Source of the DNA: Neobacillus piezotolerans
GTDB lineage: Bacteria > Bacillota > Bacilli > Bacillales > Cytobacillaceae
NCBI RefSeq assembly: GCF_003362805.1
Contig: NZ_QNQT01000002.1
Coordinates: 124,001 to 188,000, forward strand
Length of the DNA: 64,000 nt
Direction: 5' to 3'
The position numbers and the translations under genes are program-made. A model generated the notes under the pieces. It was not told the origin of the DNA. It ran no database searches and saw only the letters and a list, made by a program, of their open reading frames with translations. Shown one piece after another: positions 16,244 to 24,262 of this stretch. Position 1 is the stretch's first letter. Every line of letters starts with the position of its first letter.

Positions 16244-16741
16244 TTACTGTATTTGAACGCCGTTTACATACAAACCGCTTGTTGAGGAAACGAGGTCAAC
16301 CGATGACACAATATGCCCGGATTGTCCCGGGAACTCCTCGCCGACTTGTGGAATCTTACCCGTTACTTCTTTTTCATCAGTAAAATATTTAAGGTTGAAT
16401 CCTGATATTTGCTTGTTCGATTTTGGACTGAAATCTATAGTGGCATTAATGGAAGATATTCTTTCATGTTCAACATCATGGGTTTTTTCTCCCCTTTTCC
16501 CATCTCCCGTAGTCCAGGTAACTGTAATAGCATAGACCTCTTTAGTCTTATACGTAAAAACTAAATCCCCGGCATTCTTCTGCAGGTCAGCATTATTCCA
16601 TCCCATGGCGGTTTGGACATCGCCTTTCCCTACGTATCCAGCGCCAGTTGCCGGATCGAACGTTACTGCCGCGAATGCGGAGCCCGCGAGCAATCCCATA
16701 GCCAAAGCACCTGCTGCCAAACCTGATAAAATTTTCTTCAT
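16244..16741 (-). CDS. Secreted protein of unknown function, flanked by structured repeats
   Basis: About 165 residues from ATG 16741, which is 9 nt from AGGGGAG. The ATG at 16750 directly abuts that site and is less likely. Sec signal peptide: KK, hydrophobic core, SAFA cleavage site. The mature protein is rich in beta-type sequence (VYAITVTWTTGDGKRGEK) and has no cysteine or known motif. It is monocistronic, with a copy of a ~63-nt pseudoknot-forming element in its leader and another after its stop, and a hairpin over its ribosome site. No function can be assigned. Expression is probably controlled at translation. Confidence 0.78.
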   Translation of the reverse strand: MKKILSGLAAGALAMGLLAGSAFAAVTFDPATGAGYVGKGDVQTAMGWNNADLQKNAGDLVFTYKTKEVYAITVTWTTGDGKRGEKTHDVEHERISSINATIDFSPKSNKQISGFNLKYFTDEKEVTGKIPQVGEEFPGQSGHIVSSVDLVSSTSGLYVNGVQIQ

Positions 16742-16752
16742 TCTCTTCATCT

Positions 16753-16780
16753 CCCCTAAGAGTATAGTTGATTCTAAGGG
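16753..16780 (-). promoter_or_regulatory. Hairpin sequestering the ribosome-binding site
   Basis: In minus-strand RNA, CCCUUAGA (16780-16773) pairs with UCUUAGGG (16761-16754), seven of eight bases. The 3' arm contains the AGGGGAG ribosome site of the secreted-protein gene. It immediately follows structured element copy B, as in a translational riboswitch expression platform. Confidence 0.5.
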
Positions 16781-16782
16781 CC

Positions 16783-16846
16783 GGTTACACTATTGGCTCC
16801 ATATAGCCCAAGTGTCCACGTAAAGGCTATACTTCATTGCTTCCCC
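16783..16846 (-). promoter_or_regulatory. Structured element copy B (5' leader pseudoknot), candidate riboswitch
   Basis: In minus-strand RNA, UAUAGC pairs with GCUAUA (stem 1) and ACACU-UGG pairs with CCA-AU-AGUGU (stem 2). The strand order is S1-5', S2-5', S1-3', S2-3', an H-type pseudoknot. Compared with copy A, one pair in each stem changes from U-A to C-G while pairing is kept. I do not recognise it as a known riboswitch class. Confidence 0.5.
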
Positions 16847-17313
16847 CGTGCCGATCCGTTCCTATGTACAGAACAAACCAAATAAAGATGGGCGATATAT
16901 CGATTGTTTAATTCTATATACCGAACATCTTTTATAAAATTATTATAATTTAAACTATGGTTTAAATAAATGGATTCCGGTCGACATTCACGTTTTAAAT
17001 ATCGACATCTTTATTGGGTAATGGAGGTAAAATAAACCGAGGATGATCAAGGAAAACAAAAAAAGAGCACTAACATCGTTAGCGCTGGCAATGGATTGTT
17101 TGTACCTAGGAGGAAGAAAGTAAACAAGGGTATTGGTACCCTTGTTTGTTCAAAGTATATAGTAAACAATAGTTGAATAATATCTTTTTTTGTAGACAAA
17201 TTACGTCAAAAACTGAGAATGTGTAGAAAAATAAATATTAAAAAAAATGGGATTTTCAATTATGATAGAAGAAGGATTCGGAGACCTATTACTAGGAAAA
17301 CAGGTGAAGCCCC
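16847..17313. other. Intergenic stretch with two orphan hairpins
   Basis: No gene was recognised. A hairpin at 17067-17087 (9-bp arms, one mismatch) is followed on the minus strand by seven T, so it reads as a minus-strand terminator with no visible gene in front of it. A second perfect 11-bp hairpin lies at 17122-17147 with loop TTGG. The remainder is AT-rich and probably holds the promoters of both flanking genes. Confidence 0.5.
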
Positions 17314-18246
17314 ATGAGAAGCATTGTCCGGAAAAATGTCAGTCTTGTTTTTCTTATCCCTGCATTGCTTTTGACCAACGAATTCATAACGATTCCTGCC
17401 GAGCTGGAATGGGATATTCTTCTTTTCCTTTGTATCATGGTTGTGTTTGACCAGGTGAATTTAAAGGTATTTTCCGGTTTTGGGTATTCCTTCTTCAACG
17501 TCATTTTATCGCTGATCGTATTTGATCGATTTTCAGTTGTATATGGATTCATTTATCTTCTCGTTGATAGCCTGATGTCGATTCTCCTGAAGAAAAGAGG
17601 GCGGCTGCAGTCCATCATCTCCCTATTGTCCATCTATACGGTTATAATCATCGTCTGTAACGAATTGTATAATGGATACTCGGATATGGATTATCAAGCA
17701 CGCTATTTAACGTCCTTGTTCATGTTGTTCCTGAGTGTCCTCCTGAAATACGTGTATGTTTACCTGGAAACCGGGGCGGCTACGACAAAGCTTTTCCTGG
17801 ATCGGTTTGGGCCAATGCTTTTCGAGGCGGCGGTTGTTTTTCCGATTCTTGCATTCTACGATCATCTTGAAATCAATCTTGTGCTCATCCTTTTCCTATC
17901 GTATTATACGTTCATTGGTTTCCTGCATAAAAAATTTATCGGAATTAACCAGGCGCACATCGATTCAATTACAGAAAAATTGTCCAAGAAATATAAAATT
18001 CAATTCTTTTTTATGGATTTAAGAGAAATAAAGGGCGTATGCTATTACGAGAAAAATATGATTGTCATCGACGAAAAATTGGATTACCCGGAGCAGCTGC
18101 AGACGATTATCCACGAATTGCTCCACTACCACATGAGGAGATTCAGGTTTCCAATAAGGACAGAAGAAATGATTGTCACTATTTTCGAAGCGGCGATCAG
18201 CTGGTATTGCATTGTAACGCTTAAACATAGACTCGAAATCGATTAG
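17314..18246 (+). CDS. Membrane-anchored IrrE/ImmA-like zinc metallopeptidase
   Basis: 310 residues from ATG 17314 (CAGGTGAAG). Five to six membrane helices (about 10-200) precede a soluble C-terminal domain (about 212-310) with H267-E268-x-x-H271 in IIHELLHYH and a downstream EE/E (284-291) that could be the third zinc ligand. The catalytic part resembles IrrE/ImmA peptidases that cut partner XRE repressors. The 17-bp distance to an XRE-type gene fits that pairing. The membrane domain is unlike the usual soluble ImmA and could sense an envelope signal. The cleavage partner is inferred. Confidence 0.7.
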   Translation: MRSIVRKNVSLVFLIPALLLTNEFITIPAELEWDILLFLCIMVVFDQVNLKVFSGFGYSFFNVILSLIVFDRFSVVYGFIYLLVDSLMSILLKKRGRLQSIISLLSIYTVIIIVCNELYNGYSDMDYQARYLTSLFMLFLSVLLKYVYVYLETGAATTKLFLDRFGPMLFEAAVVFPILAFYDHLEINLVLILFLSYYTFIGFLHKKFIGINQAHIDSITEKLSKKYKIQFFFMDLREIKGVCYYEKNMIVIDEKLDYPEQLQTIIHELLHYHMRRFRFPIRTEEMIVTIFEAAISWYCIVTLKHRLEID

Positions 18247-18263
18247 GGGAGAGGGAGACAACT

Positions 18264-18602
18264 ATGCCAACGCCGTTAGGACAAGAACTAAGGAGATTAC
18301 GGTTTGAAAAAAACCTGAGGCTTGAGGATGTCGCCAATGGGACGGGTATCACACTTCAGTATTTAAGCATGCTTGAAAAAGGCGACCGCAAGTCTGTTTC
18401 CTTTGAAATCATGGCTGATATATCAAGGTTCTATGGTGTGCCCCTTGATTATTTCGCGGCTTTTATTAAAGAGGAACAATCCCAGCCGCTCTCTGATGTT
18501 GAAATTATGCTCTGGCAGTCCATAAATGAAAAAGTACGTGATGAAATTTACTATAAAAAAGGTAAGTCTCTCAAAGCGATTTTCGCAAAATTGTTTAATT
18601 AG
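18264..18602 (+). CDS. XRE family transcriptional regulator, partner of the metallopeptidase
   Basis: 112 residues; ATG 18264 after GGGGAGAGGGAG. A helix-turn-helix of the Cro/C1 type covers residues 5-60 (LGQELRRLRFEKNLRLEDVANGTG..LQYLSMLEKG). The C-terminal 45 residues are helical. It is co-transcribed with the upstream HExxH peptidase (17-bp gap) and is the natural candidate for its substrate. No operator was identified. A strong terminator follows. Confidence 0.82.
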   Translation: MPTPLGQELRRLRFEKNLRLEDVANGTGITLQYLSMLEKGDRKSVSFEIMADISRFYGVPLDYFAAFIKEEQSQPLSDVEIMLWQSINEKVRDEIYYKKGKSLKAIFAKLFN

Positions 18603-18606
18603 CCAG

Positions 18607-18641
18607 AAAACGCCAGCCCGGCAAATGGGCTGGCGTTTTGT
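18607..18641 (+). terminator. Terminator after the XRE gene
   Basis: A perfect 13-bp stem (18607-18619 with 18627-18639), 7-nt loop, T-rich on the + side and A-rich on the other. Confidence 0.9.
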
Positions 18642-18659
18642 TTAAAGCGGGAGATCGCT

Positions 18660-18864
18660 TTTCCTGAAGGCAAAGATGCCTGAAAAAAAGGCAAGGCTTG
18701 ATTAGAACTATCCCTGTTAGCAGGACAAGCGGCCTGGGTAAAGGTGATTTTCCCGCCCCATTCGGTCCTGAAAAACCGAAAACCTCGCCTTTCTTTACCT
18801 CGAAGGAGACATCGAAAATTCCTTTTCCATTTTTAAATCGATTAAGACTTTGAACGGCCGGCAT
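18660..18864 (-). pseudogene. Remnant of an ABC transporter ATP-binding gene
   Basis: Starting at ATG 18864 with an intact AGGGGTG ribosome site, the frame reads FDVSFEVKKGEVFGF then GPNGAGKS, the Walker A loop of an ABC-2 type ATPase, but the Thr after Lys-Ser is Pro. After about 20 more residues the similarity is lost and there is no signature or Walker B motif. It is a 5' fragment of a once-complete gene. No partner permease is nearby. Confidence 0.75.
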
Positions 18865-19066
18865 GTTGGCACCCCTATGGATGGAGTAATTTCGGTTCAT
18901 CACCCTAATTTTAATACTTTCACAGGAAAGGGGGGCCATCTTCGGAAAGTAACTCCAGATAGGTCGCTTATAAAGACATTTTGGGTTGGAATTTGAGGTT
19001 AAACGGACTTAACGGGGGTTTTGAAGCCTGTTTCGCAAGTATTTACCGGTCCAACGATTTTTACAC

Positions 19067-19112
19067 AAAAAACCAGGGAGCCGGCGCGAAAACGCTGGCT
19101 TCCTGGTTTTTT
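19067..19112. terminator. Terminator of deoD (works on both strands)
   Basis: Long stem (19067-19084 with 19093-19110, one or two mismatches) flanked by A-run and T-run, just after the deoD stop on the minus strand. Confidence 0.85.
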
Positions 19113-19119
19113 GAAAAGA

Positions 19120-19824
19120 TTAACCGCGCACTGTTTCAAGCGCGACTTCGATCATGTCGTTGAATGTTGTCTGCCGCTCCTGTGCGGATGTTTGTTCGCC
19201 AGTTACGATATGGTCGCTGACTGTCAGAAGGGCAAGCGCCTTGACGTTAAATTTCGCGCCAAGGTAGTAGAGGCCCGCGGCTTCCATTTCTACTGCCAAT
19301 ACTCCGTGTTTTCCAAGACGGACAAATTCATCCTGGCGGTCAGTGTAGAATAGATCGGAAGACAAAACATTGCCCACGCGAAGCTTCAAGCCTTTTTCCG
19401 TACCTGTATCATACGCCTTTTTTAATAAATCGAAGTTCGCGATTTGCGGGAAGTCATAACCCGGGAAGCTGTTGCGGATGATGTTGGAATTGGTTGCCGC
19501 CGCCTGGGCGACGATGACATCACGGATTTTAACATCTTCCTGGATGGCACCGCATGTTCCGATACGGATCAAGTTTTTAGCGCCATAGCCTTCGATGAGT
19601 TCCTGGATGTAGATCATCGCGGAAGGCATGCCCATTCCTGTTCCCTGGACGGAAACACGGTTTCCTTTATAAGTACCTGTAAAACCAAGCATTCCGCGGA
19701 CGTTGTTGTAGCATTTAGCATTCTCCAGGAATGTTTCGGCAATATATTTCGCGCGCAGTGGATCCCCCGGCAGCAGTACGGACTCGGCTATTTCTCCTGC
19801 TTTTGCTTCAATGTGAAGACTCAT
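19120..19824 (-). CDS. deoD: Purine nucleoside phosphorylase
   Basis: 234 residues from ATG 19824 (GGAGGG, 6 nt spacing). It matches the trimeric-unit, hexameric DeoD type: N-terminal [37 protein letters not shown] phosphate loop, and [17 protein letters not shown] with the ribose-binding Met-Glu. It splits purine (deoxy)nucleosides with phosphate into free base and (deoxy)ribose-1-phosphate. The two NCS2 purine permeases downstream on the other strand fit the salvage theme. The 95-bp terminator-like dyad upstream separates it from the Crp-type gene. Confidence 0.94.
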   Translation of the reverse strand: MSLHIEAKAGEIAESVLLPGDPLRAKYIAETFLENAKCYNNVRGMLGFTGTYKGNRVSVQGTGMGMPSAMIYIQELIEGYGAKNLIRIGTCGAIQEDVKIRDVIVAQAAATNSNIIRNSFPGYDFPQIANFDLLKKAYDTGTEKGLKLRVGNVLSSDLFYTDRQDEFVRLGKHGVLAVEMEAAGLYYLGAKFNVKALALLTVSDHIVTGEQTSAQERQTTFNDMIEVALETVRG

Positions 19825-20003
19825 ACATTTCCCTCCATAATGTTGTTTGGTACACTGTTTCAATCGCTGAAAATCTTGCCATACAGAGTGATGTCAATCT
19901 GTTAAGGGGCAGGCGCAAAAACTGTGAACCAGTTAACAAAATTTGCGTTAAAGCGCTAACTGAAAAACGGGCGCTTTCACTGGTATAGTATCTTCAGATA
20001 AGA

Positions 20004-20720
20004 CTAAAGTTTATACCATTTCCGGAGTGTTTGGATTTCTTCAGTTTCCTCACAGAGGGATTCAAGCTTTTCCATATCCAGTATGTAAAAGTACTTATCG
20101 CGGATATCAATTATTTTTTCATCCTGGAAGTCGGTGAGAGTTTTTGAAACCGATTCCCTCGTTACTCCGAGCATATTTGCCAATAGGCTTTGGTTGATTT
20201 TCAACTCAATGTAATACCCTTTATCAGTCTGCCTGCCGAAATTGAAATAAAAATCTACGATCAAATTTGCAACCTTTGTCCGGACATCATAGAAAGTCAA
20301 GTAGCGGATAAGCCGGTTAAGGATGCGAACCCTTTCTACAAGAATCATATATGCTTTGCGGATGACGGTTGGGTATTTTTCGGCAATTTCAAGAAAGTCT
20401 TGTTTTTTCATTTGCCAGACTGTTACCTGTTCAAGGGCTTCAACAGAGGAAATCCTATATGTATCATTGGAAAGCGTTTCAACTTCACCGATGATTTCCC
20501 CTTGTACCGCTATGCTGAGGACAATTTCCTTCCCTTCATGCAAGCGATATACCTTGAGCATACCGGAACGGATCAGGTATACTTCGTCACTCTCATCATT
20601 CTCAAACATGAGGATGTGGTTCTTTTTAAACTGTCGTTCCTTTAGTAAGGGCATTATGTCTTGAAGCACACCATCTGGAAGGTCGGAGAATATCGGGAAA
20701 TCCGAGAGGTCCATTATCAT
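20004..20720 (-). CDS. Crp/Fnr family transcriptional regulator
   Basis: 238 residues. A cyclic-nucleotide-binding-like beta barrel (about 8-125) is followed by a long dimer helix and a winged helix-turn-helix with recognition helix VTRESVSKTL (about 185-194), the type that reads TGTGA half-sites. It lacks the N-terminal or C-terminal cysteine clusters of iron-sulfur Fnr proteins, so it is not an obvious oxygen sensor. The ligand is unknown. A TGTGA-N6-TCACA site at 60343-60358 could be a target. A dyad (19950-19956 with 19971-19977) follows the stop. Confidence 0.87.
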   Translation of the reverse strand: MIMDLSDFPIFSDLPDGVLQDIMPLLKERQFKKNHILMFENDESDEVYLIRSGMLKVYRLHEGKEIVLSIAVQGEIIGEVETLSNDTYRISSVEALEQVTVWQMKKQDFLEIAEKYPTVIRKAYMILVERVRILNRLIRYLTFYDVRTKVANLIVDFYFNFGRQTDKGYYIELKINQSLLANMLGVTRESVSKTLTDFQDEKIIDIRDKYFYILDMEKLESLCEETEEIQTLRKWYKL

Positions 20721-21027
20721 CTATATGCATCCTTTCCGTTCGAAATAGCCTTCTGCCACACTGATTCTGCAGTTGGAAGAACGAAGAGTGTTTTTAAAGG
20801 CATTATAACAGAATCGGATGGCTTGAATGGGGAATCTTAACTTAAGCGGAAAAATCAAAATGGTCTGCTGCTAGTGTCACCACCGGAGGAATGTGCCATT
20901 CACTTTCTTTATGATTTCTATGGGTTCCGTTTGCGAACCGTATGGGAGAGATAAGTAATTTTCTGCAGTAAAGAGCTGAAATCAATAAGGACTACTGCTC
21001 TTTCAAGCATATTGAGGTGAAATAACT
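20721..21027. other. Intergenic region, no gene recognised
   Basis: Divergent promoter region between the Crp-type gene and the first NCS2 permease. A small dyad GGTTC/GAACC lies near 20925-20940. I see no purine riboswitch aptamer and no convincing -35/-10 pair. Confidence 0.4.
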
Positions 21028-22302
21028 GTGAATAAGTTTTTTTCTATACATTCTGAACAGACGAATGCCCGGACGGAAATACTCGCCGGGCTCACATCAT
21101 TCATGACGGTAGCCTACATTATTGTCGTGAACGGTGCGATTTTGAGCATGGCTGGAATGCCGTACGAAGCGGTTACTCTTGCCACGCTAATCGTATGCTT
21201 TGCCGGCTGTATGCTGATGGCGCTATGGGCGAATTCACCACTCATTATCGTCCCTGGGATGGGAGACAACGCATTTTTCGTGTTCACACTTGTCCTATCG
21301 TTTGGCCTGACATGGCAGCAATCGCTTACCGCTGTTCTGTTCGCCGGAATTGTCTTTGCCTTGGCGGCCTTTACGAAGGGAGCGGTCTATTTATCGCGGT
21401 CCATCCCGCAATCGATGGTTCATGCCATGACAGCCGGGATTGGGCTGTTTATTGCTTTCCTGGGCTTGAAAAATGGCGGGCTGATTGTTGCGAGTGAAGG
21501 CACATTCGTAACGTTAGGTGACTTTTCCAACCCACATACCCTGACAACGATACTTACCCTGCTGATTGTGCTGCCGCTTTTCCTAAGGAATGTTAAAGGG
21601 AATTTCCTGATTGGCATTCTTGCGGGAACGCTAATCGGGGCTTTGCTCGGAATTGTTGATTTTTCCTCACTGCGCGACTTCAGCATCTCCTTTAAAGGAT
21701 ACGATTCCATCTTTGCGGCTTATGATTTTAGCGAAATCGTCACAGTGAATTTTTGGACAGCCGTTTTTTCGCTGTCTATGGTCATCATTTTTCAAAACAT
21801 GGGCGCCCAGCTGGGGATGCTGTCCGACAAATCGAAATTCCAGCGGTCGTTTCAGGCCAATTCGGTTTCGGTCGTTGCCGCATCACTATTTGGCTGCAGC
21901 CCAGCCACAACTGCTGCTGAGTCGGCAACGGGCATCGCGGCTGGAGGAAGGACGGGGCTTACTTCGTTTACGGCAGGGCTATTGTTCATCCCTGCATTGT
22001 TCCTCATCCCGTTATTTAAAGTCATTCCGAATGAAGCGATCGCGCCTGTCCTTATCATAGTCGGCTGCCTGATGGTGCAAAGCCTGAAGCAGGTTCCGTT
22101 TGATGACTTTACGGAAGCGTTCCCCGCATATTTAATGCTAGCGTTAATGCCATTGACGTTTAGCATCGCGAATGGACTTGCCTTCGGGTTTATCGCCTAT
22201 CCTATCGTAAAACTCGTAACCGGAAAGAGGAAGGAAGTTTCCGGTACAATGTACGTGATCGCGTTTTTCTTCCTCTTGTATTTCCTGCTGGGATCGATAT
22301 GA
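21028..22302 (+). CDS. NCS2 family purine permease (AzgA-like)
   Basis: 424 residues from GTG 21028 (TTGAGGTG ribosome site). About 12-14 membrane segments and the AzgA-branch landmarks: TARTEILAGLTSFMTVAYIIVVN-like start, GMGDNAFF, a TAGIGLFIAFLGLKNGG helix, and SPATTAAESATGIAAGGRTG. This branch carries hypoxanthine, guanine and adenine by proton symport. It is 45-50% like the second NCS2 gene by eye. GMGDNAFF differs from the GMGLNAYF seen in the second copy, so its substrate may differ. It is a single-gene unit. Confidence 0.88.
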   Translation: MNKFFSIHSEQTNARTEILAGLTSFMTVAYIIVVNGAILSMAGMPYEAVTLATLIVCFAGCMLMALWANSPLIIVPGMGDNAFFVFTLVLSFGLTWQQSLTAVLFAGIVFALAAFTKGAVYLSRSIPQSMVHAMTAGIGLFIAFLGLKNGGLIVASEGTFVTLGDFSNPHTLTTILTLLIVLPLFLRNVKGNFLIGILAGTLIGALLGIVDFSSLRDFSISFKGYDSIFAAYDFSEIVTVNFWTAVFSLSMVIIFQNMGAQLGMLSDKSKFQRSFQANSVSVVAASLFGCSPATTAAESATGIAAGGRTGLTSFTAGLLFIPALFLIPLFKVIPNEAIAPVLIIVGCLMVQSLKQVPFDDFTEAFPAYLMLALMPLTFSIANGLAFGFIAYPIVKLVTGKRKEVSGTMYVIAFFFLLYFLLGSI

Positions 22303-22350
22303 AAAAACGGATGCGCTTGTTTAGCGCGTTCCTAATGATTTTGACAAAGA

Positions 22351-22390
22351 AAGACAACCGGTATGCCTTTTTGCGCGGTGGTCTTTTTTT
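22351..22390 (+). terminator. Terminator after the first NCS2 permease
   Basis: A 10-bp stem with one mismatch (22351-22360 with 22376-22385), long loop, then about seven T. A shorter GCGC hairpin sits just before it. Confidence 0.7.
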
Positions 22391-22468
22391 GTGTGAAATT
22401 CCAACTTTTGTTCGTCAATGGTGTTGTACGCGGTTGTTTTGGTAAAAGTGCCAATTAAATGAAAGTTA

Positions 22469-22515
22469 AAACACGAACGTTTGCTATTGATTTTATATTA
22501 ATATTCGCTTATAAT
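22469..22515 (+). promoter_or_regulatory. Sigma-A promoter with candidate PurR boxes
   Basis: Promoter TTGATT (22487-22492), 17 nt, TATAAT (22510-22515). CGAA at 22474-22477 and the inverted TTCG at 22504-22507 are each embedded in partial matches to the PurBox consensus AWWWCCGAACWWT and are spaced about as PurR requires (26 nt, typically 24-25). One box flanks the -35 and the other lies between -35 and -10, suited to repression. Confidence 0.5.
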
Positions 22516-22593
22516 TGCATGTGGCTCGAACGAATATATGTATTCTTCCCCATTTTTGGAATGGGAATTTATATTTTTTAGGAGGCTATCATC

Positions 22594-23877
22594 ATGGAAC
22601 GCCTTTTTAAGCTGAAAGAATTAAAAACAAACGCAAAGACCGAGGTCGTGGCGGGCATGACAACGTTCATGGCCATGGCGTATATCATTGTTGTAAACCC
22701 TGCAATTCTATCCTCCGCTGGTGTTCCGTTTAACCAGGTATTCATGGCAACCATTATTGCAGCGGTAATCGGAACGCTAATCATGGCGCTTTTTGCCAAT
22801 TACCCGATTGCAATCGCGCCTGGCATGGGGCTGAACGCCTATTTTGCCAGCGTTGTTGCAACGCAGGGGGTCAGCTATCAAATCGTTTTCGGAGCGGTTT
22901 TCGTGGCAGGCGTCCTGTTCTTGCTCCTGTCGTTAACGAAGCTGCGTGAAATGCTGATTGAATCGATCCCTGAGTCTCTGAAGCACGCAATTACCTCTGG
23001 CATCGGCTTGTTCATCGCATTCCTCGGGCTAAAGATGGCGGGCATTGTCGCCGGGAATAAGGAAACTTTGGTTTCGATCGGGAACCTGCATCAGCCGGGA
23101 ACTTTACTGGCCATTGCGGGATTGTTCATAACCCTAATCCTGCTTGCGCGCAAGGTGAAGGGGGCTCTCTTTATCGGGATGCTTGTGACTGCGGTCATCG
23201 GCTATTTCATGGATATGCTTAAACTGAACGGAGTTGTTTCGGCTCCGCCGCCGCTTGTTTTCTTCGATATGGATATTACAGGCGTTTTCTCACATGGTTT
23301 GTTCACCGTGGTGTTCGCCTTCCTGCTTGTAACGCTATTTGATACGACCGGAACGCTGATTGGCGTGACCGAGCAGGCCGGGCTGATCAAAAATGGAAAG
23401 CTGCCGAGGGCTAAAGCTGCTTTAAGTGCTGATGCTGTTGCCACTACGGTCGGTGCCGCGCTAGGGACAAGCCCTTCTACCGCTTATATTGAATCTACAA
23501 CCGGGGTTGCGGCAGGAGGGCGTTCAGGGCTCACAGCTTTGACTGCCGGCGCGCTAATGCTTGCTGCTATGTTCTTTTCGCCGCTCGTCTCGGCAATCGC
23601 ATCCTTGCCGGCAATTACGGCGCCTGCCCTAATCATTGTAGGCTGCTACATGATGGAGGGTCTCGCGAAAATCAACTGGCGTGAACTCGATGAAGCTTTC
23701 CCGGCTTTCATTACCATTCTTGCAATGCCGCTGACTTCAAGCATTGCTACCGGAATTGCCCTAGGGTTCATCACCTATCCGATTATCAAGCTGGTAAGCG
23801 GAAAGGGCAAAAATGTCCACGCGCTGATTTATGTATTTGGCATCCTGTTTGCCGTTCAGTTGTACTTCTTTTCCTAA
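22594..23877 (+). CDS. pbuG: NCS2 family guanine/hypoxanthine permease (PbuG-like)
   Basis: 427 residues; ATG 22594 with TTAGGAGG. Landmarks of the AzgA/PbuG branch: TNAKTEVVAGMTTFMAMAYI, GMGLNAYFA, TSGIGLFIAFLGLKMAGI, and GTSPSTAYIESTTGVAAGGRSG with the substrate-contacting Glu. It imports guanine and hypoxanthine for salvage. It has its own promoter with candidate PurR boxes but no recognisable purine riboswitch. A terminator follows. The symbol follows the Bacillus family name, and PbuO is an equally possible orthologue. Confidence 0.9.
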   Translation: MERLFKLKELKTNAKTEVVAGMTTFMAMAYIIVVNPAILSSAGVPFNQVFMATIIAAVIGTLIMALFANYPIAIAPGMGLNAYFASVVATQGVSYQIVFGAVFVAGVLFLLLSLTKLREMLIESIPESLKHAITSGIGLFIAFLGLKMAGIVAGNKETLVSIGNLHQPGTLLAIAGLFITLILLARKVKGALFIGMLVTAVIGYFMDMLKLNGVVSAPPPLVFFDMDITGVFSHGLFTVVFAFLLVTLFDTTGTLIGVTEQAGLIKNGKLPRAKAALSADAVATTVGAALGTSPSTAYIESTTGVAAGGRSGLTALTAGALMLAAMFFSPLVSAIASLPAITAPALIIVGCYMMEGLAKINWRELDEAFPAFITILAMPLTSSIATGIALGFITYPIIKLVSGKGKNVHALIYVFGILFAVQLYFFS

Positions 23878-23879
23878 GC

Positions 23880-23923
23880 CTGTTTCCCGGCTGCTTGCGA
23901 GCATGTCGGGGCAGGTTTTTGTT
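23880..23923 (+). terminator. Terminator after the second NCS2 permease
   Basis: CCTG and CCCG blocks at 23880-23896 pair with CGGGGCAGG at about 23910-23918, followed by a T-rich tail. Confidence 0.65.
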
Positions 23924-24262
23924 TTTAATCGACGTTATACCCCATCGGACATAGCTTCAATTTTTGATCCTCTTTAGACTCAAACTAATCCATCATTCGA
24001 ACGAAGCCTCGTATTTTGTTCCTCCTTGAGTCCGAATCAGACGGGTTTTTGGACAATGCGTATTCCTGTTTCTATGTCCGAATACTCCATCTATAACTAA
24101 CTCGACAGCCGTTTTTCTTCCTCTCTACGACGCAATTCCTGTTTCCAATTTTCCCACACCATTCGACAAATTATAATAAGAAAAACTTATGCATTTTAAT
24201 TAAAACAATAATATTTATTTAAGTTAACTTCTGTACTACACTAAAGGAAAGAGGTGAATAAA
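23924..24262. other. Intergenic region, nothing recognised
   Basis: About 340 bp without a supported gene. The strand is pyrimidine-rich and unlike neighbouring coding sequence. The last 100 bp are AT-rich and should contain the promoter of the TauE-type gene. No clear operator, riboswitch or repeat was seen. Confidence 0.4.

Noticed and set aside
19950-19977. cre site or strong terminator upstream of deoD
   Set aside because: The AAAGCGC/GCGCTTT dyad has no proper T-run, and the cre match is 12 of 14. Position is ambiguous between the two minus-strand genes.
20829-21027. Purine riboswitch before the first NCS2 permease
   Set aside because: None of the conserved aptamer blocks could be found by eye.
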